Of a DNA stretch of 64,000 nt, positions 25,751 through 34,517 are shown in pieces; positions within the stretch are counted from its first letter, which is position 1, and every line of letters starts with the position of its first letter. The stretch is taken from the NCBI GenBank assembly GCA_902611415.1, contig CACLZM010000001.1, positions 165,870 to 229,869 of the forward strand, read 5' to 3'. The notes below the pieces were generated by a model that was not told where the DNA came from, ran no database searches, and saw only the letters and a list, made by a program, of their open reading frames with translations. This DNA comes from an uncultured Alphaproteobacteria bacterium. GTDB taxonomy: Bacteria > Pseudomonadota > Alphaproteobacteria > HIMB59. The translations under genes were made by a program, and so were the position numbers.

Positions 25751-26452
25751 TTGAAACTACTAACAAAAAGAGAAAAGAAAATTATTGAATACATTAGAAA
25801 TTATGACACTCCAACTATCTCAAATTCACTAGAATTATTAGATCCAACTCTACGATCAAAAGGACACACACAAAAAACAATGCATTGTATAAATCCAAGT
25901 TTAAAACCAATCATTGGTTTTGCCAAAACAGCGATTATTACATCCAGAAAAAAGAAAAATACAAATATAATTAAAAATAGAGATAAATATTACGAGTATA
26001 TGTTCGAAGGAAACTACCCAAAGATTTGTGTTATCGAGGATAAGGATAAGACTAATACAATTGGTGCATGGTGGGGTGAACTTAATGCATCTATACATTT
26101 AAATTTTGGATTTGTTGGAGCTATAACAAACGGAGCAATGAGAGATTTACAGGAGATAAATAGAAAGTTTCAAATATTAAGTGGTGAAATAAGAGTAGGG
26201 CATGGATACAATCAAATTCATAAAATCAATTGCAATGTTGATATTTTTAATATGAAAGTAAAACCTGACGACCTTATTCACGCAGACTTACACGGTGCTG
26301 TTATAATAAAAAGAGACTTTTTAATTGAATTACCATTGGCCATTAAAAAAATGATAAAAAAAGAAAAAATAATTTTTGATTTCTTTAGAAAAAATAAAAA
26401 ATTTTCGAAAAAACAATTTTTAGATAAGTATAAAAAATTTATCAATTCATAA
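25751..26452 (+). CDS. RraA-family protein (possible aldolase/decarboxylase)
   Basis: A 233-residue protein of the RraA / dimethylmenaquinone-methyltransferase-like family, which includes HMG/CHA aldolases and oxaloacetate decarboxylases. Visible landmarks are YDTPTISNSLELLD near the start, WWGELNASIHLNFGFVGAITNG (residues 98-119, family motif GGLxxxxAxxxGxxGVVTDG), AMRDLQEINR, and VKPDDLIHADLHGAVII near the C-terminus. The start is TTG at 25751, 3 bp after the SnoaL gene. If it is an aldolase, it would cleave a hydroxyacid to a keto acid such as pyruvate. This is inference. Confidence 0.8.
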   Translation: MKLLTKREKKIIEYIRNYDTPTISNSLELLDPTLRSKGHTQKTMHCINPSLKPIIGFAKTAIITSRKKKNTNIIKNRDKYYEYMFEGNYPKICVIEDKDKTNTIGAWWGELNASIHLNFGFVGAITNGAMRDLQEINRKFQILSGEIRVGHGYNQIHKINCNVDIFNMKVKPDDLIHADLHGAVIIKRDFLIELPLAIKKMIKKEKIIFDFFRKNKKFSKKQFLDKYKKFINS

Positions 26453-26457
26453 TTATT

Positions 26458-27588
26458 ATGGCATCTAAAATTTTGACAACACACGTTGGGAGCCTACCAA
26501 GATCCAAAGAACTATCAGAATATCTCTTTGCCAAGGATAAGGGTGAAGAATACAACAAAAAATTATTTGTAAATATTTTAAGCTCAAATGTTGAACAAAT
26601 TGTTAAAAGACAACTTGAAGTTGGGTTAGATTTCATAAGTGACGGTGAGATGAGCAAGATTAGTTATGCTACTTATATTAAGGATAGAATTGATGGTTTT
26701 TCAGGAGAAAGTGAACGAAGAGCGCCTGCCGATTTAGACGATTTTCCAGACTATAAGGAAAAGTTAGCTATTAGTGGTGGAACACCCACTTATTCAAGAC
26801 CATGTTGCACCAATGAATTAAAAATAAAAGATAATTTTTCTTTGTTAAATGATATTGAAAATTTTAGCAACGCCTTAAAAAAGTATGGTCATGCAAAAGC
26901 ATTTATGAATGCAGCATCACCGGGCGTTATTAATGTTTTTATGCCAAATAAATTTTATACTAGCGATGATGAGTATTTAAATAAACTCTCTAGTATTATG
27001 GCAAATGAGTATGAACAAATTACTAATGCAAATATTCATGTTCAATTAGATTGTCCAGATTTAGCACTAGCTAGGCATATGAATTTTAAAGATCTATCTG
27101 AGGAGGATTTTTTAAAAAAAGCTGAAATGCAAATTGAGTGTTTAAATCATGCTTTAATAAACGTTGATATTGAAAAAACTAGAATGCATATTTGTTGGGG
27201 TAATTATGAGGGGCCACATACTCATGATATAGCTCTTAAAAAAATATTACCTATAATTTTAAAATCAAAAATTAAATATTTTCTAATTGAATCATCCAAT
27301 CCTCGTCACGCACATGAGTGGAAAGTCTTTGAAGAAATAAAATTACCAAAAGATAAAGTGCTAGTACCTGGCGTAATTGACTCTACATCTAATTTTGTAG
27401 AACACCCAGAAGTAGTAGCTGAAAGATTAATAAAGTACTCAACAGTAGTGCCCAAAGAACAATTAATGGCTGGAACTGATTGTGGCTTTAGTACTTTTGC
27501 AGGCTTTGGAAAAATTGATGAAAATATTTGTTATGAAAAACTTATTGCATTAGTAGAGGGTACTAAACTCGCTTCAAAATTTATCTAG
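26458..27588 (+). CDS. MetE-like zinc methyltransferase (cobalamin-independent methionine synthase C-terminal family)
   Basis: A 376-residue protein with the MetE C-terminal barrel. TTHVGSLPR is at residues 7-15. The Zn ligands are in RMHICWGNYEG (His244, Cys246), LIESSNPRHAHEW (Glu278) and GTDCGFSTFAG (Cys342), matching the MetE His-Cys-Glu-Cys set. It lacks the N-terminal MetE domain. Family members transfer methyl groups from methylated donors to homocysteine or act on other thiols. In this cluster it may demethylate or transfer an alkyl group from the pathway substrate. It is the last gene of the cupin operon and overlaps the opposite SnoaL gene tail-to-tail by 8 bp. Confidence 0.83.
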   Translation: MASKILTTHVGSLPRSKELSEYLFAKDKGEEYNKKLFVNILSSNVEQIVKRQLEVGLDFISDGEMSKISYATYIKDRIDGFSGESERRAPADLDDFPDYKEKLAISGGTPTYSRPCCTNELKIKDNFSLLNDIENFSNALKKYGHAKAFMNAASPGVINVFMPNKFYTSDDEYLNKLSSIMANEYEQITNANIHVQLDCPDLALARHMNFKDLSEEDFLKKAEMQIECLNHALINVDIEKTRMHICWGNYEGPHTHDIALKKILPIILKSKIKYFLIESSNPRHAHEWKVFEEIKLPKDKVLVPGVIDSTSNFVEHPEVVAERLIKYSTVVPKEQLMAGTDCGFSTFAGFGKIDENICYEKLIALVEGTKLASKFI

Positions 27589-28585
27589 AATTTTCATTTT
27601 TATTTCTCTCAAGTAAATCAATACCCACACATTTTAAAAAATGAAGATGATCAATTAATATCCAATTTTCTGCTATTTTATCTCCATCTCTTCTATAAAG
27701 GTCAACAACTCTCATCTCCCCAATAAGATTTTTGTCTTGTTTGAATCCCATGTAATTACCTTTTGGTTTCATTTTTAAATTTGGCCAACCAAACCATCCA
27801 CCATAATTTCCCTCTGAGTTTTCAAGTATATGCCCGGAGAAATCAATAAAATCTAAATTATCCTCAAAGGGGCCCGTGTGACCTTTTAAATAACCATCAT
27901 AGGTATATGATGCACCAATACCCCCTGGTCCCCACCATATCATGTCCTCATGCCAGTCTTTTTGTAAATCAGGAATTGTTGTCCTCATCCCCTCACCAAT
28001 TAATCGATTTGCCATTCTCATTATAAGTTCAAGAGTTTTCTTTCCTTCTATTTCACTTTGTTTTTCAAAGCATAAACCCTGATGTGTTTTAGGTCCCGGA
28101 TTAAAGCCAATCATCCCCGTTGACTCTGGGACAACTGATAAATTTAAATGTTGCATAAATTTTAAAATATCTAAAAAAAAAGCACCTTCTTGTATTTTGT
28201 TATCCTCTACTTTATAAAACTCGCAATACCATAACATTATAGTCTTAAAATTTGGTTGAATGTCAAAAAAAGGAAAATTAAAACTTCCGAGTAAATGTCC
28301 CATATTCACAACCCATTTTGAAGAATGATTATCAACTAAATTTGTGCCAGCATAAAAGATATCCATTCTTCTTTGGATAGGCTTAAATGATTTTTTTATA
28401 GGAAACCAAAATTTTGTTGCAAATTCCTCAATACCTATTATTTCGTTAAAAGGATGTGTACATTTCATATTAAAATTATTAGATGTGTACTTAGAAATTA
28501 TTTCAATTAAGTTATCCTCATTAGCATTATCAACTTCATTTATAAAATTTAATACTAATGATTTTTCTTTCTGAAAATCAGACAT
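27581..28585 (-). CDS. Two-domain SnoaL/NTF2-like protein (type A, copy 2)
   Basis: A 334-residue two-domain protein similar to the type A protein at 22.6 kb. Domain 1 (about residues 25-150) has THPFNEIIGIEEFATKFWFP, MGHLLGSFNFPFFDI and NKIQEGAFFLDILKFMQ. Domain 2 (about 205-325) has KDWHEDMIWWGPGGIGASY, GYLKGHTGPF and DKIAENWILIDHLHFLKCVG. It is monocistronic on the minus strand and faces the MetE-like gene. The conserved tryptophan and HGP-like patches suggest a shared ligand with copy 1. No reaction is assigned. Confidence 0.8.
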   Translation of the reverse strand: MSDFQKEKSLVLNFINEVDNANEDNLIEIISKYTSNNFNMKCTHPFNEIIGIEEFATKFWFPIKKSFKPIQRRMDIFYAGTNLVDNHSSKWVVNMGHLLGSFNFPFFDIQPNFKTIMLWYCEFYKVEDNKIQEGAFFLDILKFMQHLNLSVVPESTGMIGFNPGPKTHQGLCFEKQSEIEGKKTLELIMRMANRLIGEGMRTTIPDLQKDWHEDMIWWGPGGIGASYTYDGYLKGHTGPFEDNLDFIDFSGHILENSEGNYGGWFGWPNLKMKPKGNYMGFKQDKNLIGEMRVVDLYRRDGDKIAENWILIDHLHFLKCVGIDLLERNKNENSR

Positions 28586-28680
28586 TAGTCTATTTATAAT
28601 ACAAAAGAAAAAATAATAATATTCATTTTATATAAAATCATTGCTTTGAATTTTATTTAATAGTATTAGTAAATTTATTT

Positions 28681-29820
28681 ATGAAAAAAACTCTAATTAA
28701 AGATTTAAAACCAATCCCTTTAAAAGATCATCATATGCCTAAAAATTTTGATATCTCTCTTAAATCTTATGGTGGAGGTGGTAATGCTAAATCTTTAAAT
28801 CCAAACCCTAAAAATTTACCATTTCAATCAATGCAGGGATTTGAAAAACAATATAAAAATATAATTGATTATATTGTCAGAATTACCTATAGCATATGGG
28901 AAGAAAAAAATATTGGTTATATATATGATACTTATAGCCCAAAATGTCGTGTTTGGGATGAACTTGGATTACAATTTGGATCTGAAAAAATAGTCTCTGA
29001 TACAGTTCATACTAATAACGCCTTCCCAAATATTCGATTATATGCTGATGAGGTTATATGGGCAGGAGATGACAAAACTAGTTTTCATACTTCACACAGA
29101 ACTATAATTACAGGCACTAACACTGGTTATAGTAATTTTGCCAAACCAACAGGTAAGTCAGTTAGGCTGTTCTGTATTGCAAACTGTGTAGCAAAAAATA
29201 ATGAAATATATTACGAAAATGTTGTTTATGATACTGCAGGTTTAATTAAACAATTAGGATTAGACTTAAATGAAGTAGCAAAACAAATTGCTAATAAAGG
29301 AAATATTGGTCCATTTGCTCCTGATTTCAGAAATTCAAAACCCAAAAGAAATATTAAAAAGTTAAAGCCTATAAGTTTCGCTATACCTGATAAAATTATA
29401 AACATTAGAGAATTTGTTCATGCTGTTTTTGATACTATTTGGAATAGAAGAAATTTTTCTGCTATTGATAGCGTTTATACAAAAAATATAAAATTTGAAG
29501 GATCAACTAGTCGAAAATTTATTGGAATACCTAAGCTTAAACATTTTATAATCTCATTAATTGCATCATTTCCAGATCTTGCACTGAGTGTTGAAGATCT
29601 ATATTGGATGGGAAATAGTAAAGATGGTTATTTAGTGTCAATTCGTTGGGGTGCTGTGGGAACTCATAAAGGAAATGGAATTTATGGTAAACCATCTAAT
29701 AAAGAATGTTATCTCTGGGGAATTACACAATGGGAAATTAAAAATAATAAAATCGTAAAAGAATGGACTGGTTTCAATGAATTGGCAATCTTAATACAAA
29801 TTTTAGGAGAAAAAAAATGA
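28681..29820 (+). CDS. Two-domain SnoaL/NTF2-like protein (type B, copy 2)
   Basis: A 379-residue protein related to the type B protein at 24.8 kb, with an extra ~60-residue polar N-terminal extension (KSYGGGGNAKSLNPNPKNLP). Domain 1 (about 65-195) has YSIWEEKNIGYIYDTYSPKC, NNAFPNIRLYADEVIWAG, and FAKPTGKSVRLFCIANC. Domain 2 (about 240-375) has IWNRRNFSAIDSVYTKN, SFPDLALSVEDLYWMGN and SIRWGAVGTHKGNGIYGKP. Its stop overlaps the start of the single-domain SnoaL gene (ATGA). It has its own promoter region of 95 bp shared with the divergent type A gene. Confidence 0.8.
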   Translation: MKKTLIKDLKPIPLKDHHMPKNFDISLKSYGGGGNAKSLNPNPKNLPFQSMQGFEKQYKNIIDYIVRITYSIWEEKNIGYIYDTYSPKCRVWDELGLQFGSEKIVSDTVHTNNAFPNIRLYADEVIWAGDDKTSFHTSHRTIITGTNTGYSNFAKPTGKSVRLFCIANCVAKNNEIYYENVVYDTAGLIKQLGLDLNEVAKQIANKGNIGPFAPDFRNSKPKRNIKKLKPISFAIPDKIINIREFVHAVFDTIWNRRNFSAIDSVYTKNIKFEGSTSRKFIGIPKLKHFIISLIASFPDLALSVEDLYWMGNSKDGYLVSIRWGAVGTHKGNGIYGKPSNKECYLWGITQWEIKNNKIVKEWTGFNELAILIQILGEKK

Positions 29821-30236
29821 ATATAAATGAAAATAAAATACTGTTGCAAAATATGTACGATGCTTTGAATGCACAAGATTTAGAGGCACAGCATAAATAT
29901 TGGAACGATGATATGATTTGGCATGGACCTCCGGGTTTTGGTGATATTCAAGGAATTGAAAATTTTAAATATAAGGTTCTTAAACCTTTTTATGAGGCGT
30001 TTCCAGACTATCATGTAAAAAATGATATTGTTGTCGCAGAAGGTAATTGGATAAGTGCGACAGGTTATTTAACTGGAACTCATAGCGGTACTTATCTAGG
30101 AGTAAAACCAACTGGAAAGGCAATTAAAATGCAGTTTTCTGATTTTTGGACAATAGAAAATGGTAAATTTATGGATAATTATGTGATGGTTGATAATCAT
30201 GGTGTTTTCGAACAAATGGGCCTTAGTTTTAGATAA
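29817..30236 (+). CDS. Single-domain SnoaL-like protein
   Basis: A 139-residue protein that is the cleanest SnoaL match of the group. It has QHKYWNDDMIWHGPPGFGDI near residues 24-43, YEAFPDYHVKND, GYLTGTHSGTYLGVKPTG and ENGKFMDNYVMVDNHGVFEQMG. The pattern (WH.GP..G.....F..AFPD....GTHxG...G.xPTGK) is that of the ester cyclase/polyketide-cyclase-like family PF07366. Its ATG overlaps the upstream type B gene by 4 bp, so both products are probably made together. The binding protein of the next ABC transporter begins 106 bp downstream. Confidence 0.85.
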   Translation: MNINENKILLQNMYDALNAQDLEAQHKYWNDDMIWHGPPGFGDIQGIENFKYKVLKPFYEAFPDYHVKNDIVVAEGNWISATGYLTGTHSGTYLGVKPTGKAIKMQFSDFWTIENGKFMDNYVMVDNHGVFEQMGLSFR

Positions 30237-30342
30237 AAGAGAATATCATAATAATTTCCGCGACCATTTCTCTTACATTTAAATTTTATTTTATTTAGTA
30301 TATTTAAATTAACATTTTATTAACATAAAGAAGAGGAAATAA

Positions 30343-31578
30343 ATGAAAAAACTAATAATAGCTCTATTGATCTCTTTTGCATCTACTAGTGTTTTTGCAG
30401 GTAGCCATTCACCTTGTGGTGTAACAAGCGGTTCAATAAATATTTTAGCTAACGAATTTACTACATACAGAATTTTTATGGATGAAGTAAAAAGTTGTGC
30501 TGGACCAGATGCGGATTTTAATGTCACGCACTCTGTTGACCATAATAAATTACAAGTAGCTGCTTTATCAGCAAACCCTGCTGAATTTTCAGCAAAATTA
30601 GTTACTAATGGTTCAATTACACCTTTAATGAATGACGGTTTAATTCGTCCACTAGATGATTTAGTTGCAAAATATGGGTCAAACTTAAATGATAACCAAA
30701 AGATTACAATTGATGGTAAGATTTATGCTGTAGCTTTTATGGCTAATGCACAACATCTTTGGTACAGAGAGAGTATTCTTAACGATTTAGGCATAGCTGT
30801 TCCTTCTACATATGAAGAAGTAATTGCTGCTGCTGAAAAAATTAAAGCAGCTGGAGTAATGGAAAATCCATATGCAGGTGCTTTCAAATCGGGATGGAAT
30901 CTTGGTCAAGAGTTTGTAAATATGTATCTTGGTCATGGTGGTGAGTTTTTTAAATCAGGTTCTGCACAACCTAATGTGAATAATGAAAAAGGTGTTGCAG
31001 CACTTAATGTCATTAAAAAATTAACTGAGCTAAGTAATCCTGACTTTTTAACACAAGATACTAATGCTGTTAAAGAAGAATGGGAGTCTGGTAATGTTGC
31101 ATTAATGCATGTTTGGAACTCAGGTGCAGCTTCTTTACTTGATGACGAAGGTGATCAAAATATCAAAGCTGATACACGATTAGCACCTTCACCAACTGTG
31201 GGTGGTGGAAACAAGCCAGCAACTACTCTGTGGTGGGATGGAATTGCAATTGCAACAAATACATCTGATGAAAACGCAGAGGCCTCATTTAGAGCTTTGG
31301 TTGGAGCTGCTTCATCAACTGATTTAGCCAATAACAACCCAAATGCAACTGTTTGGTTGATTAAAGGTTACACACCTGGTGATACAGCAGGACCTGTTGT
31401 TGACGCAGCAAGTAGAGGCACAACACCTTACCCTAGTTTTCCACACATGAGCTTAATGCACGGTGCTTTAAGTACAGAACTTGTGGAATTTCTTCAAGGT
31501 AATGAGTCAGCCGAAAAAGCATTAGCTGATGTTGAAGCTGCTTACATAGCTAAGGCTACTGAGCAAGGTTTTTTATAA
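30343..31578 (+). CDS. Sugar-type ABC transporter substrate-binding protein (MalE/UgpB family)
   Basis: A 411-residue exported protein with a signal peptide (residues 1-19, SVFA|GS) and a family 1 solute-binding fold. Visible are LVTNGSITPLMNDGLIRPLDD near residue 87, KIYAVAFMANAQHLWYRESIL, and WESGNVALMHVWNSGAAS near residue 247. It starts after a good AAGAAGAGGAAATAA ribosome region. Binding-cleft tryptophans (W142, W184, W284, W341 region) suit a carbohydrate or glycoside. With the two permeases it could import glucosylglycerate, because the genes downstream make and break it, or the SnoaL-pathway substrate upstream. The ligand is undetermined. Confidence 0.86.
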   Translation: MKKLIIALLISFASTSVFAGSHSPCGVTSGSINILANEFTTYRIFMDEVKSCAGPDADFNVTHSVDHNKLQVAALSANPAEFSAKLVTNGSITPLMNDGLIRPLDDLVAKYGSNLNDNQKITIDGKIYAVAFMANAQHLWYRESILNDLGIAVPSTYEEVIAAAEKIKAAGVMENPYAGAFKSGWNLGQEFVNMYLGHGGEFFKSGSAQPNVNNEKGVAALNVIKKLTELSNPDFLTQDTNAVKEEWESGNVALMHVWNSGAASLLDDEGDQNIKADTRLAPSPTVGGGNKPATTLWWDGIAIATNTSDENAEASFRALVGAASSTDLANNNPNATVWLIKGYTPGDTAGPVVDAASRGTTPYPSFPHMSLMHGALSTELVEFLQGNESAEKALADVEAAYIAKATEQGFL

Positions 31579-31600
31579 ACCAAAGCTAATTAATTCTATT

Positions 31601-31630
31601 AAGTGTGGATCTTAGTAAAGTTCCACACTT
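31601..31630 (+). terminator. Stem-loop between binding-protein and permease genes
   Basis: AAGTGTGGA (31601-31609) pairs perfectly with TCCACACTT (31622-31630) around a 12-nt loop, with TCTTAC after it. It lies 22 nt after the binding-protein stop and 18 nt before the first permease start. Hairpins here often act as partial terminators or mRNA stabilisers that keep binding-protein transcript above permease transcript. The short T tract suggests attenuation rather than full termination. Confidence 0.55.
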
Positions 31631-31648
31631 TCTTACAAAAAAAACATA

Positions 31649-32677
31649 ATGCCTCACAGAACTTTCTTTTGGTTTATTTTACCTACAGCTCTGGCGATGA
31701 TTTTGTTTATAGGTTTACCAATTGTCTCTAGTTTCTTTCAATCCCTTCATATTGAAAATGAACAGGTTCTTATGGAAGTGGAGAATTGTGATCCATTTGG
31801 GTGTACTACAAATGTTAGAGTAGATGTAGAAGCTACAGAAAAAATAGAGGCTGAAAATCCTTTAGGAAGATTTAATGGCTTTGGCACATATACTGATAGA
31901 AATCACTTAGCTTTTGATGAAATAAGAGAAGCATGGGATAACACGTCATCAATTGGTGAATTCAAAGATATTGTTTTAAATCTTCCTTTTTATAAAGCAT
32001 TATTATTTACACTAACATTTTGTTTTGCTGTTACTCCACCAGTGATAGTATTAGGTTTTATAGTAGCTTTAAGTGTCAATACTTTAGCAAAGAGTCTAAA
32101 AGGTCTAATTGTATTTGGTACTATTTTACCAATGATTGTAACACCTTTAATTGGTTCTTTAGTGTTGTTTTGGATGATTGACTCTCAAGGAATAATTGGA
32201 GCCAGTATCCAAATTCTTTTTGATGACCCTAATCTGTCCTTAAAAGCCTCAAGTAATTTAACATGGATAACCCTGATTATTTATGGAATATGGCATAATA
32301 CTCCCTTTGCATTTGTTGTTTTTTATGCAGCCTTGCAGACAGTCCCACAAGATCCTTTAGAAGCAGCCTACATTGATGGCGCAACAAGATTTGAACGTGT
32401 TCGTTTTATTGTTATTCCCCATCTATACCCTGTGGCTACTTTCATAATGTTAATCTGTTTAATGGATAATTTTAGAGTTTTCGAACCTATTATTGGTTTT
32501 TCTGCTGAGGGTGTAGCTCAATCATTATCATGGATGATTTATCAAGACTTAAGAAATGAAAATAAGATGCTTTTTGGTTCTGCTGGAGCTACGTCAATGC
32601 TCACTATATTAGGAATAGCTTTTTTACTCACACCTGTGCTAATTAGAACTTGGAAAGAATTTAAAACTGAAAGATAA
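31649..32677 (+). CDS. Sugar ABC transporter permease (MalF-like) with extra periplasmic insert
   Basis: A 342-residue membrane protein. After the first transmembrane segment (residues 6-27) there is a polar loop of about 75 residues (roughly 28-105, including CDPFGCTTNVRV) before the second segment, similar in position to the MalF P2 insert. The cytosolic EAA loop is EAAYIDGATRFERVRFIVIP near residues 239-258. It is followed directly by the second permease with no gap. The binding protein and two permeases form the importer but no ATPase is in this cluster. Confidence 0.88.
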   Translation: MPHRTFFWFILPTALAMILFIGLPIVSSFFQSLHIENEQVLMEVENCDPFGCTTNVRVDVEATEKIEAENPLGRFNGFGTYTDRNHLAFDEIREAWDNTSSIGEFKDIVLNLPFYKALLFTLTFCFAVTPPVIVLGFIVALSVNTLAKSLKGLIVFGTILPMIVTPLIGSLVLFWMIDSQGIIGASIQILFDDPNLSLKASSNLTWITLIIYGIWHNTPFAFVVFYAALQTVPQDPLEAAYIDGATRFERVRFIVIPHLYPVATFIMLICLMDNFRVFEPIIGFSAEGVAQSLSWMIYQDLRNENKMLFGSAGATSMLTILGIAFLLTPVLIRTWKEFKTER

Positions 32678-33559
32678 ATGAACCAAACAATCAATAAATA
32701 TTCAAAACAAATAATAATTGTAAATAGTATTTTTATATTATTTTGGCTTACTATATCAATTTTTCCTTTTATATGGACACTTTGGGGTTCCTTTAAAGTA
32801 AAAGCAGATTTTTTCTCAAGAGCTGATTGGACATATGCTTTAAGTGGTTTTAATACTTTAATTGAAACAGGCGCTACGACAACATTTAAAGCATATTTAG
32901 AGTCATGGACAGAGGGCGAATTTGGAAGAGCTACAATGAATACAATGATTGTAACTGTATCAGTTGTATCAATTTCATTGTTTCTTGGAACTTTAGGTGC
33001 TTATGCATTGTCTAGGTCAACATTCAAATATACTTTTTATATTCTAATTATTGCTTTGATATTTAGAGCTATGCCACACATTACTTTAGTATCAGGTTAT
33101 TTATTTCCTTTTTTCCAATTAAACATATGGGGAATACTTCCAACTACGATTATTGTTTTGGTAGCTATAAACCAACCATTTACTCTTTGGTTGCTGTACT
33201 CTTTTTTTAAAACTGTACCAAAAGAATTAGATGAAAGTGCTTTGATTGATGGTTGCTCATATTTTCAGGCATTTAGGTATATTATTATGCCAGTAATGTG
33301 GCCTGGAGTGGTTACCGCAGGTTTATTTAGCATGATGTTGGCGTATAATGATTTTACTGTTACCGCATTGTTACTTAATCAACATAATTATACAATGGTT
33401 CCTAAAATTAATGCTTATCTCGGCACAGTAGAGTACGGCGGAAATTATATGTGGGCAGTATCAAGTGTTGTTTCTGCGACAGCTCCTCTATTTATGATTA
33501 TATGGTTTTTTCAAAGACAATTAATCAGTGGTCTAACAGCAGGGGCTGTAAAAGGTTAA
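32678..33559 (+). CDS. Sugar ABC transporter permease (MalG-like)
   Basis: A 293-residue membrane protein with the MalG/UgpE-type pattern. ALSRSTFKYTFYI follows an early membrane segment, and the EAA loop is DESALIDGCSYFQAFRYIIM near residues 186-205, followed by PVMWPGVVTAGLFSMMLAYN. The ATG immediately follows the stop of the MalF-like gene. It is the partner permease. The 103 bp downstream of it contain only AT-rich sequence before the glycerate kinase gene. Confidence 0.9.
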   Translation: MNQTINKYSKQIIIVNSIFILFWLTISIFPFIWTLWGSFKVKADFFSRADWTYALSGFNTLIETGATTTFKAYLESWTEGEFGRATMNTMIVTVSVVSISLFLGTLGAYALSRSTFKYTFYILIIALIFRAMPHITLVSGYLFPFFQLNIWGILPTTIIVLVAINQPFTLWLLYSFFKTVPKELDESALIDGCSYFQAFRYIIMPVMWPGVVTAGLFSMMLAYNDFTVTALLLNQHNYTMVPKINAYLGTVEYGGNYMWAVSSVVSATAPLFMIIWFFQRQLISGLTAGAVKG

Positions 33560-33662
33560 TTTAAGTTATTTAAATTTTTTAAATCGAAATATCAAAGTAT
33601 TTTTACTTTATCTGGTACATGTAATTTTAGTAAAATATCCTCTAAAATAATATTTATTATTA

Positions 33663-34517
33663 ATGTCAGAAATTACAGCTAAACTAAAATTTACACAAGA
33701 TACTCTGAAAAGATTAACAGGTAAGAATGTTAGTCATAATGAAATAAAAGATAATTACCTTAAATTATTATCTCACTTAAAATATAAGAAAACACTTATG
33801 ATTGCAGGTTCCCAGGGTTCAGGTAAGTCTACTTTATCAGTTCTAATTAAAAAATTTTTTCTAAAATTTTACTCAAAGAATGTTGTTATATTAAGTATTG
33901 ATGATTTTTATCTATCATCTTTTCAAAGAAAACGATTGGCAAGAAAATTCAACACAGATTTATTTGAAACTAGAGGTGTACCAGGTACTCACAATTTAAA
34001 ATTACTAGATAAAGTAATAAATAATTTAATAAAAAAAAAATTTCCAGTTTATACTCCTGTCTTTGATAAAGTTACTGACAACAAAAAAAATTATAGAAGA
34101 AAAATTAGTAAAGTAGATTTGTTAATTTTAGAGGGTTGGTGTGTTGGCTCAAAACCAATCGACATAAAATATTTAAAAATAAACATTAATGACTTAGAAA
34201 AGAAGAATGACTCTAATTTAATTTGGAGAACTGCATATAATAGTGCCTTAAGTGACTACCAAAAACTTTTTGAAAAATTCGATTATTATATATTTATAAA
34301 ATTACCAAATTGGGAATTTGTAATAGATTGGAAATATAAACAAGAATTAGACCTTCGATCATTAAAGAGTAATATTCGTCTGAAAAAAAAGCTACAACAA
34401 TTTATCAAATATTATCAAAAATTATCTAAATGGATGTCATTAACTACACCAAGTTATTGTAATGTTTTAATAACTTTAGATAGAAATCAATCAATTAAAA
34501 AAATCACATATAAATGA
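33663..34517 (+). CDS. glyK: D-glycerate 3-kinase (plant/cyanobacterial GLYK type)
   Basis: A 284-residue P-loop kinase. The P-loop is GSQGSGKST (residues 49-57), followed by the GLYK signature IDDFYLSSFQRKRL near residues 79-92 and ETRGVPGTHNLKLL near residues 101-114. LLILEGWCVGSKP near residue 151 is the Walker B region of this family. It should convert D-glycerate and ATP to 3-phosphoglycerate. It begins a tight cluster with the phosphatase, synthase and GH13 phosphorylase genes. Its likely job is to recycle glycerate released from glucosylglycerate, or from imported glycerate. The next gene overlaps it by 4 bp. Confidence 0.87.
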   Translation: MSEITAKLKFTQDTLKRLTGKNVSHNEIKDNYLKLLSHLKYKKTLMIAGSQGSGKSTLSVLIKKFFLKFYSKNVVILSIDDFYLSSFQRKRLARKFNTDLFETRGVPGTHNLKLLDKVINNLIKKKFPVYTPVFDKVTDNKKNYRRKISKVDLLILEGWCVGSKPIDIKYLKININDLEKKNDSNLIWRTAYNSALSDYQKLFEKFDYYIFIKLPNWEFVIDWKYKQELDLRSLKSNIRLKKKLQQFIKYYQKLSKWMSLTTPSYCNVLITLDRNQSIKKITYK

